Below, piece by piece: positions 1 through 5,484 of a DNA stretch of 8,262 nucleotides. This stretch comes from an uncultured Marinilabiliales bacterium (GTDB lineage: Bacteria; Bacteroidota; Bacteroidia; Bacteroidales; BM520). Made by a program: the position numbers and the translations under genes. The notes below the pieces were generated by a model. The model was given only the letters and a program-made list of their open reading frames with translations, had not been told where the DNA came from and ran no database searches. Location of the stretch: assembly GCA_937877575.1 (NCBI GenBank), contig CALFIZ010000056.1, positions 1 to 8,262 on the forward strand, written 5' to 3'. The stretch's first letter is position 1. Each line of letters opens with the position of its first letter.

Positions 1-1
1 T

Positions 2-193
2 ATGGTAGATAATGAAGAATATGAAGTGTACTGGATAATAAATGGTTATAAAGCACCTCAAATAACACCAACTAAAGATGGATATGTGTTTGCTGGTTGG
101 TACACTACTAATGAATATACTATAGAATATAATAAAGATGAATTAGTAACAAATGATAAAATATTATATGCTAAATTTGAATTAGATAACTAA
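2..193 (+). CDS. C-terminal end of a Listeria-Bacteroides repeat (InlB B-repeat-like) protein, 5' partial
   Basis: The reading frame enters from the left edge, so the ATG at position 2 need not be the true start; 63 residues are visible. The sequence shows the pattern of the Listeria-Bacteroides (InlB B-type) beta-grasp repeat: a GYVFAGWYT core around residues 27-35, then a short loop and a closing ILYAKFE strand near the C-terminus. In known proteins such repeats are stacked in the extracellular stalk of surface or secreted proteins of Firmicutes, Mollicutes-like gut lineages and others. No anchor motif follows the repeat, so any anchoring would lie upstream. The gene ends in TAA directly before a terminator. 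Base composition is very AT-rich, unlike the DNA right of 1750. The repeat family is well supported; the role of the whole protein cannot be told. Confidence 0.7.
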   Translation: MVDNEEYEVYWIINGYKAPQITPTKDGYVFAGWYTTNEYTIEYNKDELVTNDKILYAKFELDN

Positions 194-198
194 ATTTA

Positions 199-228
199 AT
201 AAGCACATCTAAGATGTGTTTATTTTTT
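199..228 (+). terminator. Rho-independent terminator after the repeat protein
   Basis: ATAAGCACATCT at 199-210 pairs with AGATGTGTTTAT at 212-223 (12 pairs including one G-U), and the right arm runs into a T-rich tract at 223-228. With almost no unpaired centre, the innermost pairs must open to form the loop. It sits 6 bases after the TAA stop of the repeat protein. Confidence 0.75.
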
Positions 229-260
229 ATATAATAATCCATACTATTATTGGTGATATT

Positions 261-368
261 ATGAATTATCAAACATCTATTTCTTTTGGTTTAGTTAATA
301 TTCCTGTTTTAATGAATTCTACAATTAAAGATAATAATATTACTTTTAATATGTTACATAAAAAATGA
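261..368 (+). pseudogene. N-terminal fragment of a Ku-family DNA end-binding protein
   Basis: This is a 35-codon frame starting at ATG 261, with a GGTGAT sequence 4 bases upstream as a possible weak ribosome site and a TATAAT box at 230-235. The residues match the start of bacterial Ku: an ISFGLVNIPV strand at residues 7-16, then ITFNMLHKK at 27-35. In full-length Ku (about 260-300 residues) this begins the beta-barrel that encircles DNA ends and works with ligase D in non-homologous end joining. Here the frame stops with TGA at 366-368, exactly where Ku normally continues with a Cys and an RI-x-Y segment. Reading through the TGA gives only ITYKYFSDV before another stop. No ligase D gene is present. 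It is either a truncated gene or the edge of a sequence junction. If TGA were read as Trp (code 4), the frame would still close within 13 codons. Confidence 0.65.
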
Positions 369-640
369 ATAACCTACAAATATTTTAGTGATGTATAGAT
401 ATTGAATAAGTTTGGAAATGCACATTGACACAATCATTAGTTTAACCGCCTTTAATTGAATTAAGGAAAGAAAGCTTTGATAATTGGAATTTAATAATAC
501 CCAGTTAAAATATAAGCCCAAACTAATCAAAATTAATCATTAATCAGAAGTTCTCTACTAAATTGAAGAGGAGATTAAATTAAAACTCTAATAATTGCTT
601 CTGCAGATTAATCAAGTGAAAGCGAAGACATATAACCTGA
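369..640. other. AT-rich stretch without a recognisable gene
   Basis: All three forward frames carry several stops and neither strand gives a convincing open frame. Stop density is about what random sequence of this composition would give. No tRNA shape, rRNA segment or clear repeat was seen. One frame (starting near 370) gives protein-like text if TAA is read as Gln and TGA as Trp, but this is not better than chance and no family was recognised. It sits between the broken Ku start and the terminator upstream of the polymerase, so it may be decayed coding DNA, a junction region or ordinary non-coding sequence. Confidence 0.5.
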
Positions 641-724
641 ATGTCCCTGTTTTATGAAGATTTGATAAGCCGGACGTCTGATAAGAGATTTGAGGAATTG
701 GTTCTATTAATGAAAGCTTTTTAA
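641..724 (+). CDS. Possible small ORF or 3' end of an upstream gene, 27 codons
   Basis: A short open frame begins with ATG 641 and ends with TAA 722-724, where the stop overlaps the base of the terminator stem at 723-754. Its sequence (MSLFYEDLISRTSDK and onward, ending LLMKAF) is charged and amphipathic, but I recognise no family. No ribosome site is visible upstream. The only support is position: a stop placed exactly at a strong terminator is typical of the last gene in a unit, so this may be the true tail of a phage gene whose front has been lost at a junction. It could equally be chance. Confidence 0.25.
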   Translation: MSLFYEDLISRTSDKRFEELVLLMKAF

Positions 725-758
725 GAGGATAGATAATATAAAGTCTATCCTCTTTTTT
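723..758 (+). terminator. Strong Rho-independent terminator upstream of the phage polymerase
   Basis: A perfect 11-bp stem, AAGAGGATAGA (723-733) with TCTATCCTCTT (744-754), encloses a 10-base loop and is followed by T residues to 758. It would end transcription from the left and isolate the polymerase frame that starts 14 bases further on. Confidence 0.9.
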
Positions 759-771
759 ATTGAATATATAA

Positions 772-1747
772 GTGTTTAATTTCTATTTTAATATTACAAA
801 TACAAGTTATAAATTTGAAATGATATTAGATAGAACATGGAACAAAAACGAACAGAAACTGGTAATAAGCTACATTGATAAAGATGGAAACAGACAATTT
901 TATCAAAAGTATTTTCATCATATAAAAACTTATGAATATGATGATCAAGGTGATGTAGATACATGGAATAACAGAAAAGCTAAAAAAGTATATAAAGATA
1001 CAACCAATTATACACCGAATGAATTTGATATATTGGAATTCATGTATGAGCTTCCGGAAGATTTAAATAAAGCTATGCATGGCCAATATTTTCCTAAATT
1101 ATATTTCTTCGATATTGAAACTAAATTCGATCCAACAACATTCCCGGATCCAGAAACAGCGCAGCATCAGGTAACATCTATTTCTTTGGTCGGACCTGAT
1201 ATGTCTTGTATTGTTTATGGACTTAGGAATTTAAATGAAAATCAAATTGAATTATTAAGATCAAGATACCTTGATTGGATTGAGAACAATGAATTTGCAA
1301 GAGGTATAAAAAAGAAATTTGGTAAAGAACCTAAATTCTTATATCAATATTTTGGCCCATCTAATCCATCAGATCCAAATAGTGCTGAAAAAGATATGTT
1401 AAAGCATTTCTTTGTGCATATTTGCCCCAAAATTCCTTGTTTGGCCGGATGGAACAGTTATGGATTTGACTTTACTTATTTAACTACAAGATTAAAAGTA
1501 TTATTTGGCGATGCCGCTGCATATCGTATTATAAGACAAGCATCCCCGACCGGTGAATTAACTTCTATCAAAGTAACAGATCAGGTGGGCCAATTAAAAT
1601 GGAAAATAACCGCACCGGCACATTCTATATGGCTTGATTATATGGAAATAGTCAAACAATATGATTATATTCTCAGACCATATGAAAGTTATTCTCTTGA
1701 TTGGGTGGGTGAACATGCGGTCAATGCAAATAAGATTAAATATCAAG
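772..1747 (+). pseudogene. T4-like family B DNA polymerase, N-terminal and 3'-5' exonuclease part only (truncated)
   Basis: The frame begins at GTG 772; a later ATG at 820 is possible, but the FYFNI sequence before it resembles the usual start of T4-type polymerases. About 325 residues are recognisable. An N-terminal domain runs to about residue 105, then exonuclease motif I (YFFDIETKFDP, Asp and Glu metal ligands, about residues 111-121) and motif II (AGWNSYGFDFTYL, about 225-237). A SLDWVGEHAV segment follows, leading toward where motif III would lie. Full T4-like polymerases are about 850-900 residues; motif III and the whole polymerisation domain (palm, fingers, thumb) are missing. Similarity fades after KIKYQGT near 1747, where AT-rich DNA gives way to a more GC-rich leader. 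The open frame then runs by chance to the TAG at 1825-1827, overlapping the next gene. The source is probably a tailed phage; the fragment could not copy DNA. Confidence 0.8.
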
Positions 1748-1799
1748 GTACGGCACGAAACGCCCAAACAATCGCGTTATCAAATAAAACATATCAAAA

Positions 1800-2012
1800 A
1801 TGGCATCAGACAAGGCACAATATATAGTGGCACTAATTGCAGAGTTCGCTGAGCATTACAAGCTCACGACGATTGAGGCCGCGAAGTACCTGAGCCAGTA
1901 TAAGGCCTTGGAACTTTACGACCGTCAGTATGGCTATCTGCACACACAGTCGTTTGCTTCCAATGTACGCGATCTCTCCGCATATTGCCGCAGAATGGGA
2001 GGTACGCTATGA
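1800..2012 (+). CDS. DUF3791-type small protein, first gene of a three-gene module
   Basis: This 70-residue protein starts at ATG 1800. It has the layout I associate with DUF3791: a helical front (IVALIAEFAEHYKLT), an EAAKYLSQY helix around residues 25-33, and a YGYLHTQSFASNVRDL segment at about 44-59 containing the conserved LHTQ. No membrane segment or signal peptide is seen. Its TGA stop overlaps the ATG of the next gene (ATGA at 2009-2012), implying translational coupling. Proteins of this family are commonly found beside DUF3990 genes, as here. Partner or antitoxin activity toward the next gene is my inference from size and coupling and is not shown. The leader from about 1748 to 1799 belongs to this gene by composition. 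No clear promoter was seen, so transcription may come from lost upstream DNA. Confidence 0.75.
   Translation: MASDKAQYIVALIAEFAEHYKLTTIEAAKYLSQYKALELYDRQYGYLHTQSFASNVRDLSAYCRRMGGTL
1997..2002 (+). promoter_or_regulatory. Ribosome-binding site fixing the DUF3990 start
   Basis: GGGAGG at 1997-2002 lies 6 bases before ATG 2009. This favours 2009 over the in-frame ATG at 1985. The overlap with the upstream stop and the position of the LYHGS motif at the N-terminus agree. Confidence 0.55.
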
Positions 2013-2500
2013 TTACGCTCTATCACGGTTCCAATATGAAGATTGCCAATATTGACATCAACCAATGCAATCCTTACAAGGACTTTGGGCAAGCATTCTA
2101 CCTTTCTGCTGACAAAAATCAAGCAATGGATATTGCAATCGCCAGGGTGGACATCTTTGGAGGCGAACCTGTCGTTAATGATTTTCGTTTCGATGAGAAT
2201 CTGTTCACAGACGGAACTATGTCATTCAAGTCATTCAACGGATACACCGAAGAGTGGGCTGACTTTGTCTATCTAAATCGTGACGAGACAATTGTACCAC
2301 CATTTGAACACTCTTATGATGTGGTTTACGGCCCAATAGCTAACGATCGCGTAGGTCTTCAGATTCGTAATCTTCGCGAAGGAAACATTGACAAGAAAGA
2401 ATTCCTCCGAAGGTTGAAATATATGAAAGGGGTCACCTTCCAATATGCTTTCTGCACACAAAGAGCCATAGAAAAACTGCTGCCGTATGAATGTAAGTGA
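2009..2500 (+). CDS. DUF3990 protein, probable ADP-ribosyltransferase-fold enzyme (toxin candidate)
   Basis: A 163-residue protein without signal peptide or membrane segment. The order of motifs fits DUF3990, a family I recall as placed with the ADP-ribosyltransferase superfamily. LYHGS lies at residues 4-8 (His6 in the NAD-binding first motif). KDFGQAFYLS at 24-33 has the Tyr of the second motif at Tyr31. EEWADFVYLNR at 81-91 and DVVYGPIAND at 104-113 are conserved family segments. FQYAFCT at 144-150 has Gln145 where the third catalytic region is expected. ADP-ribosyltransferases move ADP-ribose from NAD to protein, nucleic acid or small molecules; the target here is unknown. The gene is tied to its neighbours by an ATGA overlap upstream and a 14-base overlap downstream, a layout typical of toxin-antitoxin pairs. 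Family assignment is fairly firm; catalysis and toxicity are inference. Confidence 0.8.
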   Translation: MITLYHGSNMKIANIDINQCNPYKDFGQAFYLSADKNQAMDIAIARVDIFGGEPVVNDFRFDENLFTDGTMSFKSFNGYTEEWADFVYLNRDETIVPPFEHSYDVVYGPIANDRVGLQIRNLREGNIDKKEFLRRLKYMKGVTFQYAFCTQRAIEKLLPYECK

Positions 2501-2726
2501 ACAAGAATTTAAGTATATGGTCGAAGGAATCACCTCCGATCTTATACAGCTACTGATAGACCGCAAAAACTGTACCTTGCCAAACGCAGTTGATCTTGTG
2601 TACAGCTCTAACATATATAGTGCCCTGTTGCGCCCTTCTTCTGGGCTTTACAGCCAAAGTTCAGGCTATGTTTTTTCATTGCTGGAGGGTGAACTGGGCC
2701 GAGTTCCAGAATTTCATCATGGGTGA
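2487..2726 (+). CDS. Small partner protein of the DUF3990 module, 3' end probably replaced
   Basis: The start ATG 2487 lies inside the end of the DUF3990 gene. The frame gives 79 residues, mainly helical at first (MVEGITSDLIQLLIDRKN), followed by a patterned segment AVDLVYSSNIYSALLRP and SSGLYSQSSGYVFSLLEGEL. I associate this with DUF3791-like or related partners of DUF3990 proteins, though less securely than for the first gene. The last residues (from about residue 68, RVPEFHHG) come from DNA that in another frame encodes the tail of pyruvate:ferredoxin oxidoreductase, so the natural C-terminus was likely lost or altered at a junction near 2690. A role as regulator or antitoxin, or as a helper of the ADP-ribosyltransferase-like protein, is inferred from overlap and size only. 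Confidence 0.6.
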   Translation: MNVSEQEFKYMVEGITSDLIQLLIDRKNCTLPNAVDLVYSSNIYSALLRPSSGLYSQSSGYVFSLLEGELGRVPEFHHG

Positions 2727-2847
2727 AGTCCGCTATAACTCCTTGGCAAAGACATTCCCTGAAGAAGCAAAGGAACTGTTTGCAAAGACCCAGCAGTTCG
2801 CGAAACTGCGCTACGAAGGATACAAGAAACTGAGCGAAGGGAAATGA
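2689..2847 (+). pseudogene. C-terminal 52 residues of pyruvate:ferredoxin (flavodoxin) oxidoreductase
   Basis: From about 2689 a frame different from the preceding gene reads VNWAEFQNFIMGEVRY, then KTFPEEAKELF and RYEGYKKLSEG before TGA 2845-2847. This is the typical extreme C-terminus of single-chain pyruvate:ferredoxin oxidoreductase (about 1,180 residues), which makes acetyl-CoA and reduced ferredoxin from pyruvate in anaerobes. Upstream in this frame the text stops resembling the enzyme, so more than 1,100 residues, including the thiamine-diphosphate and iron-sulfur domains, are absent. There is no start codon of its own, and it should not be counted as a functional gene here. In an intact genome the complete gene would be expected to end here, next to the two rubredoxin-family genes. 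Confidence 0.75.
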
Positions 2848-2883
2848 TTCCTGAAAGATTATGCCCATGTCGGGCAAACACGA

Positions 2884-2915
2884 CGGTAGATACGTAGCGC
2901 GCTACGTATCTACCG
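2884..2915. repeat. 32-bp perfect palindrome
   Basis: CGGTAGATACGTAGCG at 2884-2899 is followed immediately by its exact reverse complement at 2900-2915. It lies between the oxidoreductase tail and the minus-strand rubredoxin terminator. On the plus strand it is followed by C and seven A residues, so it is not a classical plus-strand terminator; as RNA it would form a long hairpin with a tight loop. It may be a dispersed intergenic repeat or a protein-binding site. A smaller hairpin (TGCCC / GGGCA) lies just upstream at 2862-2876. Confidence 0.85.
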
Positions 2916-2916
2916 C

Positions 2917-2948
2917 AAAAAAACAGCGCATCCGATTGGGGACGCTGT
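2917..2948 (-). terminator. Rho-independent terminator for the rubredoxin genes
   Basis: Read on the minus strand, ACAGCG (2948-2943) pairs with CGCTGT (2928-2923). Extra TCC/GGA pairing toward the loop is possible with a small bulge. Seven T residues (2923-2917) follow. It lies 24 bases past the stop of the small rubredoxin-like gene. Confidence 0.8.
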
Positions 2949-2971
2949 CTTCAACGTACCTGCTTTTCCTT

Positions 2972-3109
2972 TTAGTTTGCTCCAGTTTCAGAAGTTTCCT
3001 CTTCTTCAACTTCTATCATATCCTTTCCGCAAATCGGACATCTTAAAGGCTTTTCCTCACCTTCATACACATAGCCGCAAGTAGGGCAATAAAATTTCTT
3101 GTCTTTCAT
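2972..3109 (-). CDS. Small rubredoxin-like zinc/iron-binding protein, 45 residues
   Basis: The minus-strand frame from ATG (3109-3107) to TAA (2974-2972) encodes 45 residues. Two CxxC knuckles are clear: FYCPTCGYVYEG with Cys8 and Cys11, and LRCPICGKDM with Cys24 and Cys27. This is the compact rubredoxin-like fold found at the end of rubrerythrins and in stand-alone Bacteroidales proteins; the four cysteines would hold one Fe or Zn. It lacks the long loop and the Trp-containing segment of classical rubredoxin and ends in an acidic tail (EVEEEETSE). It lies 72 bases downstream of the rubredoxin gene on the same strand with no terminator between them, so the two are probably co-transcribed. An electron-transfer role in oxygen or peroxide defence is likely from family knowledge but not shown; a structural zinc ribbon is the alternative. 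Confidence 0.85.
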   Translation of the reverse strand: MKDKKFYCPTCGYVYEGEEKPLRCPICGKDMIEVEEEETSETGAN

Positions 3110-3181
3110 TTTTTGATTTCATTATTTCAAAATCAACCATAAACAATACCTGTGTCAGTTAAACCATCTCGGTTCATACAC

Positions 3182-3343
3182 TTAATCCATAGGTTTGAAA
3201 TCTTCTTTTCCCACACCGCAGACCGGACATGTCCAGTCATCCGGCAAGTTTTCAAAAGGAGTTCCGGCAGGAATGCCACTGTCAGGATCACCTACAGCAG
3301 GATCATATATATGTCCGCATACTGTACATTCATACTTCTTCAT
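3182..3343 (-). CDS. Rubredoxin
   Basis: This 53-residue minus-strand protein is a textbook rubredoxin. YECTVCGHIYDP gives Cys6 and Cys9, a conserved middle (GDPDSGIPAGTPFENLPDDW) spans residues 18-37, and TCPVCGVGKEDF gives Cys39 and Cys42. The four Cys bind one Fe and carry single electrons in the cytoplasm, in anaerobes often to rubrerythrin, superoxide reductase or flavodiiron proteins. The start at 3343 gives the standard length; an in-frame ATG three codons upstream (3352) is possible. A TAnnTTTG promoter box lies about 35 bases upstream. It shares the unit with the smaller rubredoxin-like gene downstream and is divergent from the threonine aldolase gene. Confidence 0.95.
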   Translation of the reverse strand: MKKYECTVCGHIYDPAVGDPDSGIPAGTPFENLPDDWTCPVCGVGKEDFKPMD

Positions 3344-3377
3344 AATAATCATTTTTAAATGTTAAACATAAGCCAAG

Positions 3378-3406
3378 CAAAAGTACAATTATTTTCCAAT
3401 TGCAAA
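3378..3406 (-). promoter_or_regulatory. Bacteroidetes-type promoter for the rubredoxin unit
   Basis: On the minus strand TACTTTTG (3385-3378) matches the TAnnTTTG -7 consensus. A TTTG (3406-3403) lies 17 bases upstream as the -33 element. The distance to the rubredoxin start is about 35 bases. Confidence 0.65.
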
Positions 3407-3475
3407 AGATTTCTCAGATATTTTTTTATTTGCAACACACTTGCGCAACATACGCCATAACAAAAAAACTATTTA

Positions 3476-3483
3476 TAAATTTG
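3476..3483 (+). promoter_or_regulatory. Bacteroidetes -7 box for the threonine aldolase gene
   Basis: TAAATTTG matches TAnnTTTG and lies 21 bases before ATG 3505. No good TTTG -33 element was found at the expected distance, so confidence is moderate. The 161-base divergent spacer holds both promoters and nothing else that I recognise. Confidence 0.45.
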
Positions 3484-3504
3484 CACCACAAAAAATTACT
3501 GAAA

Positions 3505-4548
3505 ATGATTCACTTTGACAATGACTATATGTCCGGGGCAACTCACGAGATAATTGAGCAGCTTACACTTACCAACATGGAAAAGACTGTTGGATACGGA
3601 CTTGACGAATACACTGCAAAGGCCGTGAAACTGATTCTCGACGCCTGCAATCTGCAAAACAAAGGATATGTGCATCTTATGACTGGCGGGACACAGACCA
3701 ATGCCACCGTCATAGATGCGCTTCTACAAAACTGGCAGGGCGTGATTGCCACCGAAGACGCTCATATTAACGTTCATGAGTCCGGTGCGATAGAGACAGG
3801 CGGGCACAAAGTTCTTGTTATCCCATCGAAAGACGGGAAACTTGCAGCCGCCGACATTGACAGTTATGTTACTGATTTTTACAAAGATGACACTTGGCAG
3901 CACAAAGTTGAGCCAGGGATGGTATATATCAGTTTTCCGACAGAATTGGGGACACTTTATTCATTGGACGAACTGAAAGCGATACACCATGTATGCCGAA
4001 AGCATGACATCCCCTTATATATTGACGGGGCACGGCTTGGATACGGATTAGCCGCATCGGGCATCACCCTGCCCGAATTTGCATCCGCATGCGATGTCTT
4101 CTATATCGGTGGCACAAAGGTAGGCGCACTGTTCGGAGAAGCAGTGGTAACCTCCAATCCCACCCTGCTTCCCCACTTTATGACGCAGGTGAAACAACAC
4201 GGCGGACTCTTGGCAAAGGGAAGACTTCTCGGCATACAGTTTGCCACACTATTCACCGATGACCTGTACATGCGTATCAGCCGACACGCCATAGCCATGG
4301 CTCAAAGGCTTAAGACAGCTTTCGTCAGCAACGGCTACAAGCTGTTCATCGACTCCCCTACTAACCAGCAGTTTTTCATTCTGCCGAATGAAGTTATGGA
4401 CGAAATGCGCAAACATTTCTCCTTTGAAACGTGGGGCGTGAAAGGCAATATCGAAACCGCCGTCAGATTCGTCACAAGTTGGGCAACCACCGAGGAAGAA
4501 ATCGAAGAACTTGAAGAATTTCTCGACAAACACAATCCACAGCAATGA
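3505..4548 (+). CDS. ltaE: Low-specificity L-threonine aldolase family, PLP enzyme
   Basis: A 347-residue cytoplasmic enzyme of the threonine aldolase / beta-eliminating lyase family (fold type I), expected to split L-threonine or allo-threonine into glycine and acetaldehyde. Features seen: N-terminal FDNDYMSGATHEI; the phosphate-binding TGGTQTN at 60-66; EDAHINVHESGAIE with His87 stacking on the cofactor; YIDGARLGYGL with Asp174 contacting the pyridine nitrogen and Arg177; the PLP Schiff-base lysine Lys205 in IGGTKVGALFGE; and Arg321 in VRFVTSW, placed for the substrate carboxylate. Length fits the family (about 330-350). The open frame extends upstream to 3400, but ATG 3505 is chosen because family homology begins there and a promoter box lies between. 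It stands alone, ending 75 bases before the next operon. The symbol follows the usual family name; exact stereo-preference cannot be read. Confidence 0.9.
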   Translation: MIHFDNDYMSGATHEIIEQLTLTNMEKTVGYGLDEYTAKAVKLILDACNLQNKGYVHLMTGGTQTNATVIDALLQNWQGVIATEDAHINVHESGAIETGGHKVLVIPSKDGKLAAADIDSYVTDFYKDDTWQHKVEPGMVYISFPTELGTLYSLDELKAIHHVCRKHDIPLYIDGARLGYGLAASGITLPEFASACDVFYIGGTKVGALFGEAVVTSNPTLLPHFMTQVKQHGGLLAKGRLLGIQFATLFTDDLYMRISRHAIAMAQRLKTAFVSNGYKLFIDSPTNQQFFILPNEVMDEMRKHFSFETWGVKGNIETAVRFVTSWATTEEEIEELEEFLDKHNPQQ

Positions 4549-4590
4549 CGTTTAGAAGCCTGCATTGACAATGATTTTCATGAAAAGTTA

Positions 4591-4598
4591 TATTTTTG
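4591..4598 (+). promoter_or_regulatory. Bacteroidetes -7 box before the SDR-ALDH-GH28 operon
   Basis: TATTTTTG matches TAnnTTTG and lies 25 bases before ATG 4624. A TTGA at 4565-4568 (22-base spacer) is a loose candidate for the -33 element. The spacer between the aldolase gene and this operon has no obvious terminator. Confidence 0.5.
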
Positions 4599-4623
4599 CA
4601 AAAATTTTAAAACTTAATAATAC

Positions 4624-5484
4624 ATGAAAATAGCAAGCAAAAACGTTCTGATAACCGGCGGTGCGTCGGGTATCGGAAAAATAATGGGCCGCATAGCACT
4701 CGAACGCGGTGCAGCCCACCTTTTCATTTGGGATATCAACGAATCACACATCAAAGAAACCATAGAGGAATTCAAAAACAAAGGGCTTGATGACGGCACT
4801 AAGGTCAAGGGCTGGAAAGTTGACGTAACAAATCCCACTCTCGTCAATGACACCTACAACCTCATCAAAAGTGAATTCAGAGTAGTTGACATAGTGATCA
4901 ACTGTGCCGGAGTCATAACCAACAACAAGCCATTTGCAGAGCAGACCATCCGCGACATCGACCTCACCCTTGACATAAACGCGAAAGGTGAAATGTATGT
5001 GGCGTTAGCGGTTTTGCCTGACATGATGGCGCGTAACAGCGGACATATCTGCAACATAGCTTCAGAAGCCGGCATACTCGCCGTTCCAAAGATGAGCCTG
5101 TACGTGGCAAGCAAATGGGCAGTCATCGGCTGGAGCGACACCCTGCGCATTGAATTCAAACAGGCAAAGAGCAAAGTACGCGTAACAACTGCCGTCCCAT
5201 ATTTCATCAACACGGGTCTCTTCGACGGCATAAAATCAAGCATCATACCAATACTTAAACCTGAGCCGACGGCTAAAAAAATCATCAACGCCATCGAGCG
5301 CAACAAGAACTACCGCGGGATTCCATTCAGCTATCATTTCTCACGTTTCGTGGAATGCATCCTCCCGACACCTGTATTCGACTGGTTCTTCGGGAAAGTG
5401 TTAGGTGTCTATACCTGTATGGACCATTTCGTGGGCCGTCCTTCAGAAAACAAACAAATACGTCAAACAGCAGATACAAAATGA
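4624..5484 (+). CDS. Short-chain dehydrogenase/reductase (SDR), classical type
   Basis: A 286-residue Rossmann-fold oxidoreductase with all classical SDR marks: the TGGASGIG nucleotide loop at 11-18; Asp37 at the end of the second strand (FIWDIN), which favours NAD(H) over NADP(H); a VDV turn at 66-68; NCAG at 93-96; Asn119; catalytic Ser147 (NIASEAG); and Tyr160 with Lys164 (YVASK). After the substrate loop, a hydrophobic C-terminal part (FVECILPTPVFDWFFGKVLG, about 242-261) resembles the SDR16C/DHRS3-like group acting on retinol, sterols or long-chain alcohols, so a lipophilic alcohol or ketone substrate and membrane contact are plausible. Its TGA overlaps the ATG of the aldehyde dehydrogenase gene (5481-5484), implying coupled synthesis and perhaps a two-step alcohol-to-acid route. 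Substrate is inference. Confidence 0.85.
   Translation: MKIASKNVLITGGASGIGKIMGRIALERGAAHLFIWDINESHIKETIEEFKNKGLDDGTKVKGWKVDVTNPTLVNDTYNLIKSEFRVVDIVINCAGVITNNKPFAEQTIRDIDLTLDINAKGEMYVALAVLPDMMARNSGHICNIASEAGILAVPKMSLYVASKWAVIGWSDTLRIEFKQAKSKVRVTTAVPYFINTGLFDGIKSSIIPILKPEPTAKKIINAIERNKNYRGIPFSYHFSRFVECILPTPVFDWFFGKVLGVYTCMDHFVGRPSENKQIRQTADTK

Noticed and set aside
660..720. Possible tRNA-like T-arm around GGTTCTATTAATGAAAGC
   Set aside because: No acceptor or anticodon stem can be folded around it.
1748..1827. C-terminal continuation of the polymerase frame
   Set aside because: It does not resemble polymerase motif III and overlaps the leader and start of the DUF3791 gene; it is read-through past a join.
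2590..2688. Extended start of the oxidoreductase-tail frame at ATG 2590
   Set aside because: The text before about 2689 does not resemble the enzyme and is the third module gene in another frame.
3400..3504. N-terminal extension of the threonine aldolase frame (35 codons upstream of ATG 3505)
   Set aside because: The family begins at MIHFDNDY, and a TAnnTTTG promoter box lies inside the extension, so it is untranslated leader.
5355..5480. N-terminal extension of the aldehyde dehydrogenase
   Set aside because: These codons are the SDR gene in another frame. ATG 5481 matches the family start and overlaps the SDR stop.
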